Assembly (NCBI GenBank): GCA_025961275.1
Contig: JAOQNJ010000001.1
Span: forward strand, 331,353 to 395,352
Source: Providencia alcalifaciens
Lineage (GTDB): Bacteria; Pseudomonadota; Gammaproteobacteria; Enterobacterales; Enterobacteriaceae
Length of the DNA: 64,000 bases
Direction of reading: 5' to 3'
This document shows, piece by piece, positions 56,093 to 64,000 of this stretch. Numbering within the stretch: the first letter of the stretch is position 1; every line of letters starts with the position of its first letter. The notes under the pieces are model-generated. The model had not been told where the DNA came from, ran no database searches, and worked only from the letters and a program-made list of their open reading frames with translations. The position numbers and the translations under genes were made by a program.

Positions 56093-56509
56093 GTGAGACA
56101 ATCATTGATTGCAGTAGCACGCCTATTAACACTCAGCTCAATTATTATTGTGTTAGGTGGTTGTGCAATTGGTAAAAGAGATGGGCTGGTATTTAATGAG
56201 CGCCAAAGCGTCATTATAGAGTCGTCGATCCTAGCGCATGGTATTATCGTTGAGCAACCTGTTATCAGTGTTGAAAATTATGCGACGGTTGCCAAGATCA
56301 CGATGAGCAATGGTCAACTTGAGCCAGTAGCGGTTATGTACCGTCTCTATTGGTATGATGACAAAGGCTTAAAAATTGCAACAACGCATGATTTACAACA
56401 GGTGATACCTGCAAACTCAATGGTTACTGTGACTGCACAGAGCACATCATCATTCGCGCGTAATGTACGTATTTATGTATTTTTACCGCAAACGGTTGGA
56501 GAAAAATAA
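56093..56509 (+). CDS. ycfL: YcfL family lipoprotein
   Basis: A 138-residue predicted outer-membrane lipoprotein (E. coli YcfL about 125 aa). The hydrophobic signal leads to lipobox LGGC (Cys about 24), then a DUF1425 domain with VEQPVISVENYATVAKITMSN and YRLYWYDDKGLKI. Its function is unknown, but it is always next to lpoB, suggesting an envelope role. The start is GTG at 56093; the stop overlaps the lpoB ATG by one base (TAATG). Confidence 0.9.
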   Translation: MRQSLIAVARLLTLSSIIIVLGGCAIGKRDGLVFNERQSVIIESSILAHGIIVEQPVISVENYATVAKITMSNGQLEPVAVMYRLYWYDDKGLKIATTHDLQQVIPANSMVTVTAQSTSSFARNVRIYVFLPQTVGEK

Positions 56510-57090
56510 TGAAACGGATCCTATTGGTTGCAGCTGCAGCCATGGTACTTGCAGGGTGTCTTTCTTCTCACCCAGAAGGGCCAAATACTCAGCCTCCTGT
56601 GGTACCTGTCGAACCTAATGAACCCACAACACCACAAACACCACCGCCTGTTGATACGGTACCCACACCACCAAAACAAAGAACAACCGATTGGACCGCT
56701 GCCGTATCCCCACTAGTTGGTGAAATGTCAGGTGCAAATGGTGTCGAGAGTGGAAAAGTGTTGTTAGTTGATTCGGTTAAAAACAATACGAATGGTTCAT
56801 TCTCCGTACAAAATGCAACTTCTGCAATCGTTACTGCAGTGGATAATAGCCGTCGCTTTTCTGTCGTACCACAGGATGTAGCGAACGCCGCACGTAAAAC
56901 ATTAGGTTTGTCACAAGAAGATAGTCTTGTTACACGTAGCAAAGCCATTGGTTTAGGGCGTTATGTGCAAGCGGATTATGTTCTGTACAGCGTCATTTCA
57001 GGTACAAATAAGCAGCGTGATATTGAAATGCAATTAATGGCTGTGCAAAGTGGTGAGATCCTTTGGTCTGGAAAAAATGATATTGAATAG
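56509..57090 (+). CDS. lpoB: Penicillin-binding protein 1B activator LpoB
   Basis: A 193-residue outer-membrane lipoprotein (E. coli 213 aa). The signal ends in lipobox LAGC (Cys17). A proline/threonine-rich flexible linker (about residues 22-62) reaches through the periplasm to a globular domain with AVSPLVGEMSGANGVESGKVL and RRFSVVPQDVANAARKTLGLSQEDSL. It docks on the UB2H domain of PBP1B and stimulates its glycosyltransferase and transpeptidase. The linker is shorter than in E. coli. It overlaps thiK by 14 bp. Confidence 0.94.
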   Translation: MKRILLVAAAAMVLAGCLSSHPEGPNTQPPVVPVEPNEPTTPQTPPPVDTVPTPPKQRTTDWTAAVSPLVGEMSGANGVESGKVLLVDSVKNNTNGSFSVQNATSAIVTAVDNSRRFSVVPQDVANAARKTLGLSQEDSLVTRSKAIGLGRYVQADYVLYSVISGTNKQRDIEMQLMAVQSGEILWSGKNDIE

Positions 57091-57955
57091 TGAGAGTTCA
57101 CTATTTGCATTACTGGCGTGTTCTTTTCCAGATATTAACCAATCAGACTGGGAAATAACGCCGCTAGCTGGTCTTTCTGGTGGTACTTATCGCTTACGTG
57201 CAAAGCAGGCGAAACAGGTTGTACATGTTATCGCTCGTGCCCAAGGACAAACTCAAGCTTCTTTATTTGTGAATAGGCGAAAAGAAGCTCGCATTTTGCA
57301 CCAATTAGCAGGTTTTGGTCATGCCCCAAAACAACTTGCTAGAAATACAGATTGGCTGTTGTTGTCATGGTGTGAAGGGCAGCATCCAAGCTATGATCAA
57401 TTCTTATCACCGCAATTTCAATCTTCATTAGCTGCCGTTGTGGGAAGGTTACATCATCAACCTTTACTCGGCTATCGGCTGCAACTTAGGCAAGAAATAA
57501 TCCATTATGGTCATTTAGTTGATCCTAAGCGCAGTTCACCCCGTTGGCTAAGATGGCACAGACATTTTTTAGTTGAGACGATGCCAAAGACGTTAAAATT
57601 AGCACCCGCACATATGGATATCCATCTTGGTAACATTATCTCGACTGAGAGCGGTAAAATTATGTTGCTGGATTGGGAATATGCGGCGAACACCGATATT
57701 GGGCTTTCTTTAGAAACCTATTTTCAAGCAAATCATCTCAATACAGAGCAACGCTATTTTTTCTTGATGGAATATTGTGAAAAATATAAGGCATATGCTG
57801 ATGTACAAAGGTTAGCATATCACTGCACATTATGGACTCCATGGGTTAAATACATGATGTTGATGTGGTATGAAGTGCAATGGAATCAAAGCCAAAATAA
57901 CGTTTTTTTGTTACACTCGCAGCTATTAAGGCAATATTTTCAATTGCCGGATTGA
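57077..57955 (+). CDS. thiK: Thiamine kinase ThiK
   Basis: A 292-residue APH/choline kinase-fold protein (E. coli ThiK 274 aa). Kinase signatures: the nucleotide loop GLSGGTYRLRA, catalytic loop PAHMDIHLGNII (about 179-190) and LLDWEYAANTDIGLSLETYF (DFG-like Asp). It phosphorylates scavenged thiamine to thiamine monophosphate. The start taken is ATG at 57077, inside lpoB; an in-frame start at 57050 is less likely. The overlap suggests coupled translation. Order lpoB-thiK-nagZ is as in E. coli. Confidence 0.9.
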   Translation: MILNSESSLFALLACSFPDINQSDWEITPLAGLSGGTYRLRAKQAKQVVHVIARAQGQTQASLFVNRRKEARILHQLAGFGHAPKQLARNTDWLLLSWCEGQHPSYDQFLSPQFQSSLAAVVGRLHHQPLLGYRLQLRQEIIHYGHLVDPKRSSPRWLRWHRHFLVETMPKTLKLAPAHMDIHLGNIISTESGKIMLLDWEYAANTDIGLSLETYFQANHLNTEQRYFFLMEYCEKYKAYADVQRLAYHCTLWTPWVKYMMLMWYEVQWNQSQNNVFLLHSQLLRQYFQLPD

Positions 57956-58030
57956 TGGGTTTGTCAGGATCAGTTTAGAAAGCAGATGTGCGAGTAATAA
58001 CCACAAAATAGTTTAATAAGTGAGGCATAT

Positions 58031-59050
58031 ATGGGTCCGATAATGCTAGATGTTCAGGGCTACGAGCTGGACAATGAAGAGCGTGAAATATTGGCACATC
58101 CGTTAGTTGGCGGGTTAATTTTATTTACCCGTAACTTTCATGATGCAGCACAATTAAGGGAGTTAGTACGCCAAATTCGTGATGCATCACGGCATCGCTT
58201 ATTGATTGCCGTTGATCAGGAAGGTGGACGTGTTCAACGTTTCCGTGATGGCTTTACGGCATTACCTTCTGCCCAAGCCTTTGCCGCATTAAATAGCCAA
58301 TTAGAAGGTGGAAGGTTAGCAGAAGAAGCAGGTTGGCTAATGGCATCTGAAATGATAGCGATGGATATCGATATCAGTTTTGCACCGGTGCTTGACCTAG
58401 GCCATCAAAGTATTGCTATTGGTGAGCGTTCATTCCATGAAGATCCTGAAATAGCGATGGTAATGGCAGAGCGTTTCATTAAAGGCATGCGAAGTGCAGG
58501 CATGAAAACGACAGGAAAACACTTTCCTGGACATGGTGCGGTAAAAGCGGACTCACATAAAGAAACACCACGTGACGATCGTGCTCTCGATATTATTCGC
58601 AAGAAAGATATGTCTATTTTTAGGGATTTTATTCAACGTGAGTTATTGGATGCAGTTATGCCAGCTCATGTTATTTATACCCAAGCAGATGATCGTCCAG
58701 CGAGTGGTTCACCATTTTGGTTAAAATCAATATTACGTGAACAATTAGGCTTTAATGGCGTTATTTTCTCAGATGACCTATCGATGGAAGGCGCAGCAAT
58801 TATGGGAAATTACCCTGAGCGTGCGGAAGCTTCATTATCTGCGGGTTGTGATATGGTGTTAATTTGTAATAACCGTGAAGGTGCAGTGAGTGTGTTAGAC
58901 AACTTGTCTAAACAACAAGATACCCGTGCATCGAGCTTGTATCATAGTGGTCGTCAATACACTCTGAAAGAATTACAAGCAGCAAAGCGTTGGCAGGAAA
59001 GCCAACAACAACTGGTAGATTTACATCAAAAATGGCAAGAGCATCGCTAG
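58031..59050 (+). CDS. nagZ: Beta-N-acetylhexosaminidase NagZ
   Basis: A 339-residue GH3 enzyme (E. coli 341 aa). [18 protein letters not shown] and [21 protein letters not shown] are the GH3 signature segments, the latter holding the His/Asp acid-base loop; the nucleophile Asp is in [16 protein letters not shown]. It acts in the cytoplasm on GlcNAc-anhydroMurNAc peptides in cell-wall recycling, and its products can induce ampC through AmpR where present. In E. coli ycfP and ndh follow at once; here a 1.3-kb gap and two other genes intervene. Confidence 0.96.
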   Translation: MGPIMLDVQGYELDNEEREILAHPLVGGLILFTRNFHDAAQLRELVRQIRDASRHRLLIAVDQEGGRVQRFRDGFTALPSAQAFAALNSQLEGGRLAEEAGWLMASEMIAMDIDISFAPVLDLGHQSIAIGERSFHEDPEIAMVMAERFIKGMRSAGMKTTGKHFPGHGAVKADSHKETPRDDRALDIIRKKDMSIFRDFIQRELLDAVMPAHVIYTQADDRPASGSPFWLKSILREQLGFNGVIFSDDLSMEGAAIMGNYPERAEASLSAGCDMVLICNNREGAVSVLDNLSKQQDTRASSLYHSGRQYTLKELQAAKRWQESQQQLVDLHQKWQEHR

Positions 59051-59147
59051 TTTAAAGTCCCCCCTTAAAACCAGTCAGAAGAAAAAGCTGGCTGGTTCAG
59101 TACCTATCATTATCACAAGTTTTTCTATAGTCATTAATCAAATCAAC

Positions 59148-59159
59148 GTTACCGGTAAC
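59148..59159. promoter_or_regulatory. GntR/IdnR-like operator palindrome
   Basis: GTTACCGGTAAC is a perfect 12-bp palindrome equal to the core of the gluconate-repressor (LacI-family GntR/IdnR) operator as I recall it. No gluconate gene is near. Confidence 0.4.
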
Positions 59160-59813
59160 TTTATTAATTTTGAATAGACTGTTCACTAGTTTTTATTATT
59201 AATTCAATTAAAAGTAATGAGTCATTGGAACTTAATTTTAATTGAAAATTAATTGTAATATTTAAAGCAATTAAACTAGATGTTTGTTTTTTTTTAGTGA
59301 ATTTAAATATGAGTGAAATAGCATTATTCAATTTTATTAACTTAAGTTATCCATAAAGATAAATATATAAACTTTGTATTAAAATAATGTATAGATTTAT
59401 TATCTGACATCGTACGTTAGCGTGGGCTAAAGTCGGGTCTACTGCAGTGTGATATCGACTAAATCATCATATCACACTAAATGAAGTTAATATGCACAAT
59501 GATAGCTCGGTATAATTTTTGGTTGGTATTATAACATATAATAAACATTATTTAACTGTCCTGTTTATTGGGGTTAAATTCTAGTCAGGATACACTTACT
59601 ATTCGATTAGATAGCATCTGTTCCTTTAATGTATTGAAAATAGGCAGTAATGGTGAGTGAGGGAAAATAATCCATCGCCAATAATTAAGATTAAGCGCTT
59701 ACTATTGGTTGATTTTAAAGCAATATGATTGAATAGTTGGCGATGAGTTAATGGAGTATTTGAATTACCATTTATATATTAAGCTTATATTTTAATTAAA
59801 ATATCTCATTACG

Positions 59814-59841
59814 CTCTAATGTGATAATTATCACATTAGAG
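59814..59841. promoter_or_regulatory. 28-bp perfect palindrome with consensus CRP site
   Basis: CTCTAATGTGATAA followed by its exact complement. The centre TGTGA-TAATTA-TCACA (59820-59835) matches the CRP consensus at all ten key bases. It lies 546 bp before the porin gene, so a long leader or an intervening short transcript is implied if it is used. Confidence 0.75.
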
Positions 59842-60386
59842 GGATAATAAAATGCAAACTATGTAACGGGTTGTGACAGTGATCGTTTTAATTGACGTAA
59901 AATTACTATAGCATACGTAATATGAAAGTTTTATGACAATTTAAGATTGGTAACGGCCCACCCAAAAAAAACAGACACTAATATTAAAAGCGTTAAGTTA
60001 AATACGAGCGAATTTTGAGAGAGTTATTTCTCAAGGGCTAGCTTTTGTCTACAAATTATTAAAGCAATAACGTAATTAGATCAAGAATTAGTCATTTAGT
60101 ATTTTATTTAAATAAAAAGTAGTAGCTTGTAACTTAACTTAAATATAACGCGAGTCTAAATCAGGTTACCATGCCTTATTTTAAGACAAAATATAAACGT
60201 TAGATGCAAAGAGAAATCTGCATTGAATGTTTACGCAAAAAAAACTTTAGTATTGGAATTAGAAGTATCTTTTTGAAAGTAAGTGAAGTGGTTTTAAGTT
60301 AAATATAAAGATGGTGTTTTGTTGCTCATGTAAATATGAGCCAACATTAAATTAATTTAAATAATAATTAACTAGGTTTAGTTTAA

Positions 60387-61742
60387 ATGAAAGTTAAAAA
60401 TATTGCTTTATTAATGCTTTCTCCTTGCTATTTAGCAGTTACTGCAGCCAATGCGAGCAACTGGGAAAATACAATCAAGGAAAATTCGTTTGTTGCTGAT
60501 TCAGAACTCGAACTCTCTACTCGTAACATGTGGAAGTATTTAAAGACTGAGAATCGTTTTGATAAAGATGAAGGTCGTTATAGAAAACAAGTTGCACAGG
60601 CTTGGGGACAAAACTTTCAAGCTGATTTTAAATCAGGATATTTTGCCGATGTGATTGGATTTGATGCTTCTTATTATGGTGGTGTCAAATTAGGGGCAAG
60701 TAAAGACTTCGCCTCACGTGCGATTTTATATAATGATAATGGTCATGCGGAAGGCTATAACAAAATTGGTCAACGCTTTGTGAAATTGAAATTTGACCTT
60801 GATCCTGTGGAAGTCAAGGGTCAAGCAGGTTGGTTTACACTCAAAAATACGGGTATTTTCACCAACTCACAACGCCTTTCACTAAACAGCTATAGTGGTT
60901 ATTACACCAATACAGCGATGGGTGATTGGAGCTTAGATTTATTGTATCTCGACAGCAAAGTTATGCGTCGTGACAGCCCAAATATTGACAGAATGTACTT
61001 CACTGACGCTAATGGTGTTAGACAAAATGTTGATCACGTTATCACGGGTGGTATCAACTATAACTCTAAACCACTGAAAGTTTATTATTTCTATGGTCAA
61101 GCGGATGATTTGTTCCGTCAGCAAGGCCTTGAAACTAAATATAGATTAACGTCTGATGTTACACTTGGTGCCCAAATTTACGGTCATGAATATGGTAGTG
61201 ATGGTAAACGTACTCTGGCAGATGATAGTAAAGGCAAACGAAACTTCGATAAGAGAGCTTGGCACTATGCCGGTACGGCTGAGTGGAACATTCCTCAGTC
61301 ACCTTGGAAGTTAAGTACTGGCTTGACACATACTACCGCGCATAAAGCCAATGGTGTCGGGCAGTTTGCACGTAACCCAATTGGTAATACACGTGGTCGT
61401 TTTAACTCCCCAGCATACTCTGATATCGACTATGTTCGTGATGGAGAGACCATGTTAGCGTTGGCAGCTGAGTATCGCATCAGTAAGGAGCTTTCAGTTG
61501 GTGCACGTACTAACTATAGTGAATTCAAATATAAAGGTGAAACATTAAAACAAGGCCAATTTGGTCTGTTTAGTTACTGGAAACCAACTGAAAACCTATC
61601 TGTTTCACTAAGTGGTGGAATGGGGTGGCATCACCAGCAAGAATCGGATTACACAACACCAAAATTATATGAGGATGGTCACTCACGTCGTGCGCGCTCA
61701 TTATCAGGCTCAATGACAACGACATATCGTTTCAAAATGTAA
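60387..61742 (+). CDS. OprD-family outer-membrane porin
   Basis: A 451-residue protein with a signal peptide (cleavage near AVTAANA-S) and OprD-family (PF03573) features: FVADSELELSTRNMWKYL at the first strand, GQNFQADFKSGYFADVIGFDASYYGGVKLG, QAGWFTLKNTGIFTNSQRLSLNSYSGYY, and a barrel ending with the aromatic terminus TTTYRFKM. OprD-type porins are 18-stranded monomers for specific small solutes; chitoporin ChiP is the E. coli relative. The solute here is unknown. The gene is followed 37 bp later by a nucleotidase, suggesting joint use. A stem in the leader could be an sRNA-controlled region, as for chiP, but this is inference. Confidence 0.85.
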   Translation: MKVKNIALLMLSPCYLAVTAANASNWENTIKENSFVADSELELSTRNMWKYLKTENRFDKDEGRYRKQVAQAWGQNFQADFKSGYFADVIGFDASYYGGVKLGASKDFASRAILYNDNGHAEGYNKIGQRFVKLKFDLDPVEVKGQAGWFTLKNTGIFTNSQRLSLNSYSGYYTNTAMGDWSLDLLYLDSKVMRRDSPNIDRMYFTDANGVRQNVDHVITGGINYNSKPLKVYYFYGQADDLFRQQGLETKYRLTSDVTLGAQIYGHEYGSDGKRTLADDSKGKRNFDKRAWHYAGTAEWNIPQSPWKLSTGLTHTTAHKANGVGQFARNPIGNTRGRFNSPAYSDIDYVRDGETMLALAAEYRISKELSVGARTNYSEFKYKGETLKQGQFGLFSYWKPTENLSVSLSGGMGWHHQQESDYTTPKLYEDGHSRRARSLSGSMTTTYRFKM

Positions 61743-61779
61743 TCTAACGGTAATAGCTTTATATAAAAGGTAAACAAGA

Positions 61780-63399
61780 ATGAAACATAAAATTGGGCTA
61801 CTTACACTATTAGTTTCTGGTGCATTAATGGCCGGTTGTGCACAAAAACCAACGGATACAGTAAAAGTGCAAGTTATTGGTATCAATGACTTCCATGGTG
61901 CGTTAAAAGCACCGGGTGATGGTAAATTGGGTGGTATTGAGTCTATTGCGACATTAGTTAATCAATTAAAAGCACAAAACAGCAATACAATTGTTGTGGG
62001 CGCAGGTGACTTAGTAGGCGCGAGCCCATTACTCTCTTCTATGTTCTATGATGAGCCAACAATCGAAGCATTAAGTGCGATTGGCATGGAAACCAGTGCT
62101 GTCGGCAATCATGAGTTCGACAAAGGCAAAGAAGAGTTACTGAGAAAACAAAATGGTGGCTGTCATCCAACGGCTGGCTGTGTTGGTAAAGATTCATTTG
62201 CAGGGGCGGATTTTAACTATTTAGCGGCAAACGTTATTGTTACCGAGACAGGTGAAACCCTGTTCCCTTCATATTTTATTAAAGAATTTGATGGCGTTCC
62301 AATGGCTTTCATTGGTTTAACCCTTGAAGGTACCCCAGCAATCGTAACACCAAGCGGTACAGCAGGTCTTGAATTTAAAAATGAAGTTGAAACAATCAAT
62401 AACCAAGTCAAATTGCTAAAAGCAAAAGGCATTAATAGCATTGGCGTCTTAATCCATGAAGGTGCAATGCAACAGGTTGACACCAAAGAAAAAGACATTA
62501 ACCGTTGCGATAATATCAAAGGCCCAATCGTTGATATTGTTAAACAACTCGATGGCGCTGTCGATTTCGTCGTCAGTGGACATACACATCAGGCTTATAA
62601 TTGCGAAATCAATGGTAAAACGGTTATTTCTGCACAATCTAACGGTACATTACTTTCTCAATTAAATATTGAAATCGATAAAAAGACTAAAGATATTGTT
62701 AGCATTAAAGCTAGAAATATTCCAGTTGAAACAAAACGTTATGAGGAAAATCCTGAGTTAACATCATTTGTTCAAAAATATGAGAAAATTGCATTACCTA
62801 TTTCTCAACAAGTGATGGGCACATTGACTGCACCTTCGGATAAAAAATTAACACCAGCAGGGGATTCTTCTCTTGGTAAGATTATTGCCGATGCTCAGTT
62901 ATATGTCGCCTCTACAAAAGATCAGGGCGGTGCTCAAATCGCATTTATGAACAGCGGCGGTATTCGTGCTGATCTTAAAGCTGGCGAATTAACTTATGGT
63001 GATCTTTTCACTGTTCAGCCATTCTCTAACGTGATCGTCACTCAATCGTTAACGGGTGCTCAAATTAAACAAGCGCTTGAGCAACAATGGCAGCGCGATC
63101 GCCCACAAGTCATGCCAGTATCTAAAGGTTTCTATTATGAGTGGGATGAGAGTCGTAAAGCAGGCGATAAAGTTATTCCTAACTCTATCAAATTAAATGG
63201 CAAACCATTGGATATGAATAAAATCTATCGTGTTGCGGCAAATGAATTTTTAGCAACGGGTGGTAGCCGCTTCTCTGCGTTCGAACAAGGTAAAGACCGT
63301 GTGTACAGTCTGCCTGACAACGAAGCGCTGATGAAATACTTCAAAGATAATTCGCCAGTATCAATACCAACTGACGTACGTATCAAAAAAGTTAACTAA
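61780..63399 (+). CDS. 5'-nucleotidase / 2',3'-cyclic phosphodiesterase lipoprotein (UshA-like)
   Basis: A 539-residue metallophosphoesterase with a lipobox (LMAGC, Cys20). The N-terminal calcineurin-like domain has INDFHGAL, GAGDLVGAS, GNHEFDKG, LIHEG and VVSGHTHQAYN, giving the full dimetal site. The C-terminal 5'-nucleotidase domain begins near residue 340 and has FMNSGGIRADLKAGELTYGDLFTVQPFSN and the aromatic stacking region. UshA-type enzymes free nucleosides and phosphate from nucleotides in the periplasm; the lipid anchor puts this one on a membrane. It is 37 bp behind the porin, probably one transcript, and ends in a strong terminator. Confidence 0.88.
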   Translation: MKHKIGLLTLLVSGALMAGCAQKPTDTVKVQVIGINDFHGALKAPGDGKLGGIESIATLVNQLKAQNSNTIVVGAGDLVGASPLLSSMFYDEPTIEALSAIGMETSAVGNHEFDKGKEELLRKQNGGCHPTAGCVGKDSFAGADFNYLAANVIVTETGETLFPSYFIKEFDGVPMAFIGLTLEGTPAIVTPSGTAGLEFKNEVETINNQVKLLKAKGINSIGVLIHEGAMQQVDTKEKDINRCDNIKGPIVDIVKQLDGAVDFVVSGHTHQAYNCEINGKTVISAQSNGTLLSQLNIEIDKKTKDIVSIKARNIPVETKRYEENPELTSFVQKYEKIALPISQQVMGTLTAPSDKKLTPAGDSSLGKIIADAQLYVASTKDQGGAQIAFMNSGGIRADLKAGELTYGDLFTVQPFSNVIVTQSLTGAQIKQALEQQWQRDRPQVMPVSKGFYYEWDESRKAGDKVIPNSIKLNGKPLDMNKIYRVAANEFLATGGSRFSAFEQGKDRVYSLPDNEALMKYFKDNSPVSIPTDVRIKKVN

Positions 63400-63425
63400 T
63401 TTTTACTTAAATCTGAGTTAAATCA

Positions 63426-63458
63426 AACCCGAAAACAGTTTTTGTTTTCGGGTTTTTT
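63426..63458 (+). terminator. Terminator of the porin-nucleotidase unit
   Basis: AACCCGAAAACA and TGTTTTCGGGTT form a 12-bp stem with a GTTTT loop and a T6 tail. Confidence 0.95.
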
Positions 63459-63591
63459 CGCTAATTTATATATCCTTGCCTACATAAACCTTCATATTTT
63501 TGATTCTTTTATTTTAATTGCCTTATATAAGCTTGAACAATAAATCTAGAATAATTCTCATTATCAAATAGATTAGTAATTATTTCAAATA

Positions 63592-63605
63592 TTGATTAAT
63601 ATCAA
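63592..63605. promoter_or_regulatory. FNR box 1 upstream of ndh
   Basis: TTGAT-TAAT-ATCAA is a perfect FNR consensus, centred about 142 bp before the predicted ndh transcription start. Confidence 0.75.
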
Positions 63606-63683
63606 TATAAATTAAGCTGACACGATTCGTATTGATTCAAAACGCTGAAGATCATGTGATCGTTGCCATAATAATCAGTTAAT

Positions 63684-63697
63684 TTGATCTCTATCAA
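63684..63697. promoter_or_regulatory. FNR box 2 upstream of ndh
   Basis: TTGAT-CTCT-ATCAA is a perfect FNR consensus, centred about 50 bp before the predicted start. E. coli ndh has an FNR repressor site at the same relative position. Confidence 0.8.
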
Positions 63698-63704
63698 TAT
63701 TTGG

Positions 63705-63733
63705 TATGACCAAATATCCAAGCGTGTTATTCT
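63705..63733 (+). promoter_or_regulatory. Predicted ndh sigma-70 promoter
   Basis: TATGAC (-35, 63705-63710), a 17-base spacer and TATTCT (-10, 63728-63733), with a start near 63740 and a leader of about 95 nt. Confidence 0.55.
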
Positions 63734-63833
63734 AAATATTGGTTTGAATTTTAAGACGGTTATTAATGTTATTTAAGGTTTTTATATCGAAGAATACTTA
63801 AATAACATTAATTTATTTTGTAACGAGGAATTT

Positions 63834-64000
63834 ATGGCCCTTTCTCAACCGAAGATTGTTATTGTGGGTGGTGGTGCTGGTGGCTTAGAGCTAGCAACGC
63901 GTCTTGGCCGCAAGTTAGGACGTAAAAAACGCGCGGAAATCACCCTTGTCGACCGTAATCCAAGTCATCTATGGAAACCATTGCTGCATGAAGTCGCTAC
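63834..64000 (+). CDS. ndh: NADH:quinone oxidoreductase II, 3' end outside window
   Basis: The first 55 codons are present: [20 protein letters not shown] and [33 protein letters not shown] is the FAD-binding GxGxxG motif and LVDRN the acidic end of the second strand. [12 protein letters not shown] is a strong Ndh signature. Ndh is the non-proton-pumping type II NADH dehydrogenase. ACGAGGAA lies 3-9 bases before the ATG. Place after nagZ recalls E. coli nagZ-ycfP-ndh. Two FNR boxes point to anaerobic repression. Confidence 0.95.
   Translation, partial: MALSQPKIVIVGGGAGGLELATRLGRKLGRKKRAEITLVDRNPSHLWKPLLHEVA

Larger units (their letters stand above)
59051..60386. other. 1.3-kb AT-rich gap with several palindromes
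   Basis: No protein gene is supported on either strand. Seen in order: a 10-bp stem AACCAGTCAG/CTGGCTGGTT (59069-59097) that may end nagZ; GTTACCGGTAAC (59148-59159), like a GntR/LacI-type operator; a GTGTGATAT/ATATCACAC hairpin (59447-59477); a perfect 28-bp palindrome with a consensus CRP core (59814-59841) followed by the minimal ORF ATG-CAA-ACT-ATG-TAA; and a GTTGCTCAT/ATGAGCCAAC stem (60320-60345) in the porin leader. Such a density of sites without a gene suggests loss of a gene or an unseen RNA. Confidence 0.5.

Overview
The window is chromosomal DNA from a low-GC member of the Enterobacterales, most probably Morganellaceae and Providencia-like. Nearly every long gene has a clear E. 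coli counterpart of almost the same length. Two long blocks keep E. coli gene order, but the DNA is AT-rich, intergenic gaps are long, and ERIC-like palindromic repeats are scattered between genes. The genus is inferred; no rRNA or species marker is present. I see no prophage, insertion sequence, integrase, CRISPR array or toxin cluster.

Region 1 (1-3.5 kb) holds small accessory genes: a GNAT acetyltransferase cut by the window start, a GFA-family zinc protein, a SAM methyltransferase, a DedA membrane protein and a DUF805 protein. Region 2 (3.7-29.1 kb) follows the E. coli tRNA-Pro(GGG)-to-cirA segment: yejM, yejL, yejK, rplY, radD, rsuA, bcr, yejG, mepS, yeiP, nfo, yeiH, yeiE, lysP, cirA. 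Interruptions are a YrbL-family gene, an Mtr-type permease, a NUDIX gene, a fruK with no fruA or fruB beside it, and a FecCD/FecE-type ABC transporter that lacks its binding protein.

Region 3 (29.1-39.2 kb) contains plaP behind a long structured leader with an overlapping upstream ORF, then dld, sbcB, a small AriR-like protein, a LacY-family sugar permease with two phased LacI-type operators, tmaR, and an NAD(P)-binding protein. Region 4 (39.3-59.1 kb) is the conserved rne / rluC-yceF / yceD-rpmF-plsX-fabHDG-acpP-fabF-pabC-mltG-tmk-holB-tatD-hinT-ycfL-lpoB-thiK-nagZ cluster. It covers RNA turnover, ribosome modification, fatty-acid synthesis, peptidoglycan metabolism and cofactors. ptsG and ycfP, found here in E. 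coli, are absent.

Region 5 (59.1-64 kb) has a 1.3-kb AT-rich gap with strong unexplained palindromes, an OprD-family porin, a lipoprotein 5'-nucleotidase, and the start of ndh behind two perfect FNR boxes.

The most interesting unexplained items are the plaP leader, a stand-alone terminator that suggests a short RNA between cirA and plaP, the operator layout of the orphan sugar permease, and the palindrome-rich gap before the porin. Nothing here looks like a wholly new multi-gene system. All assignments come from reading the sequence and from remembered family knowledge; no database search was run.
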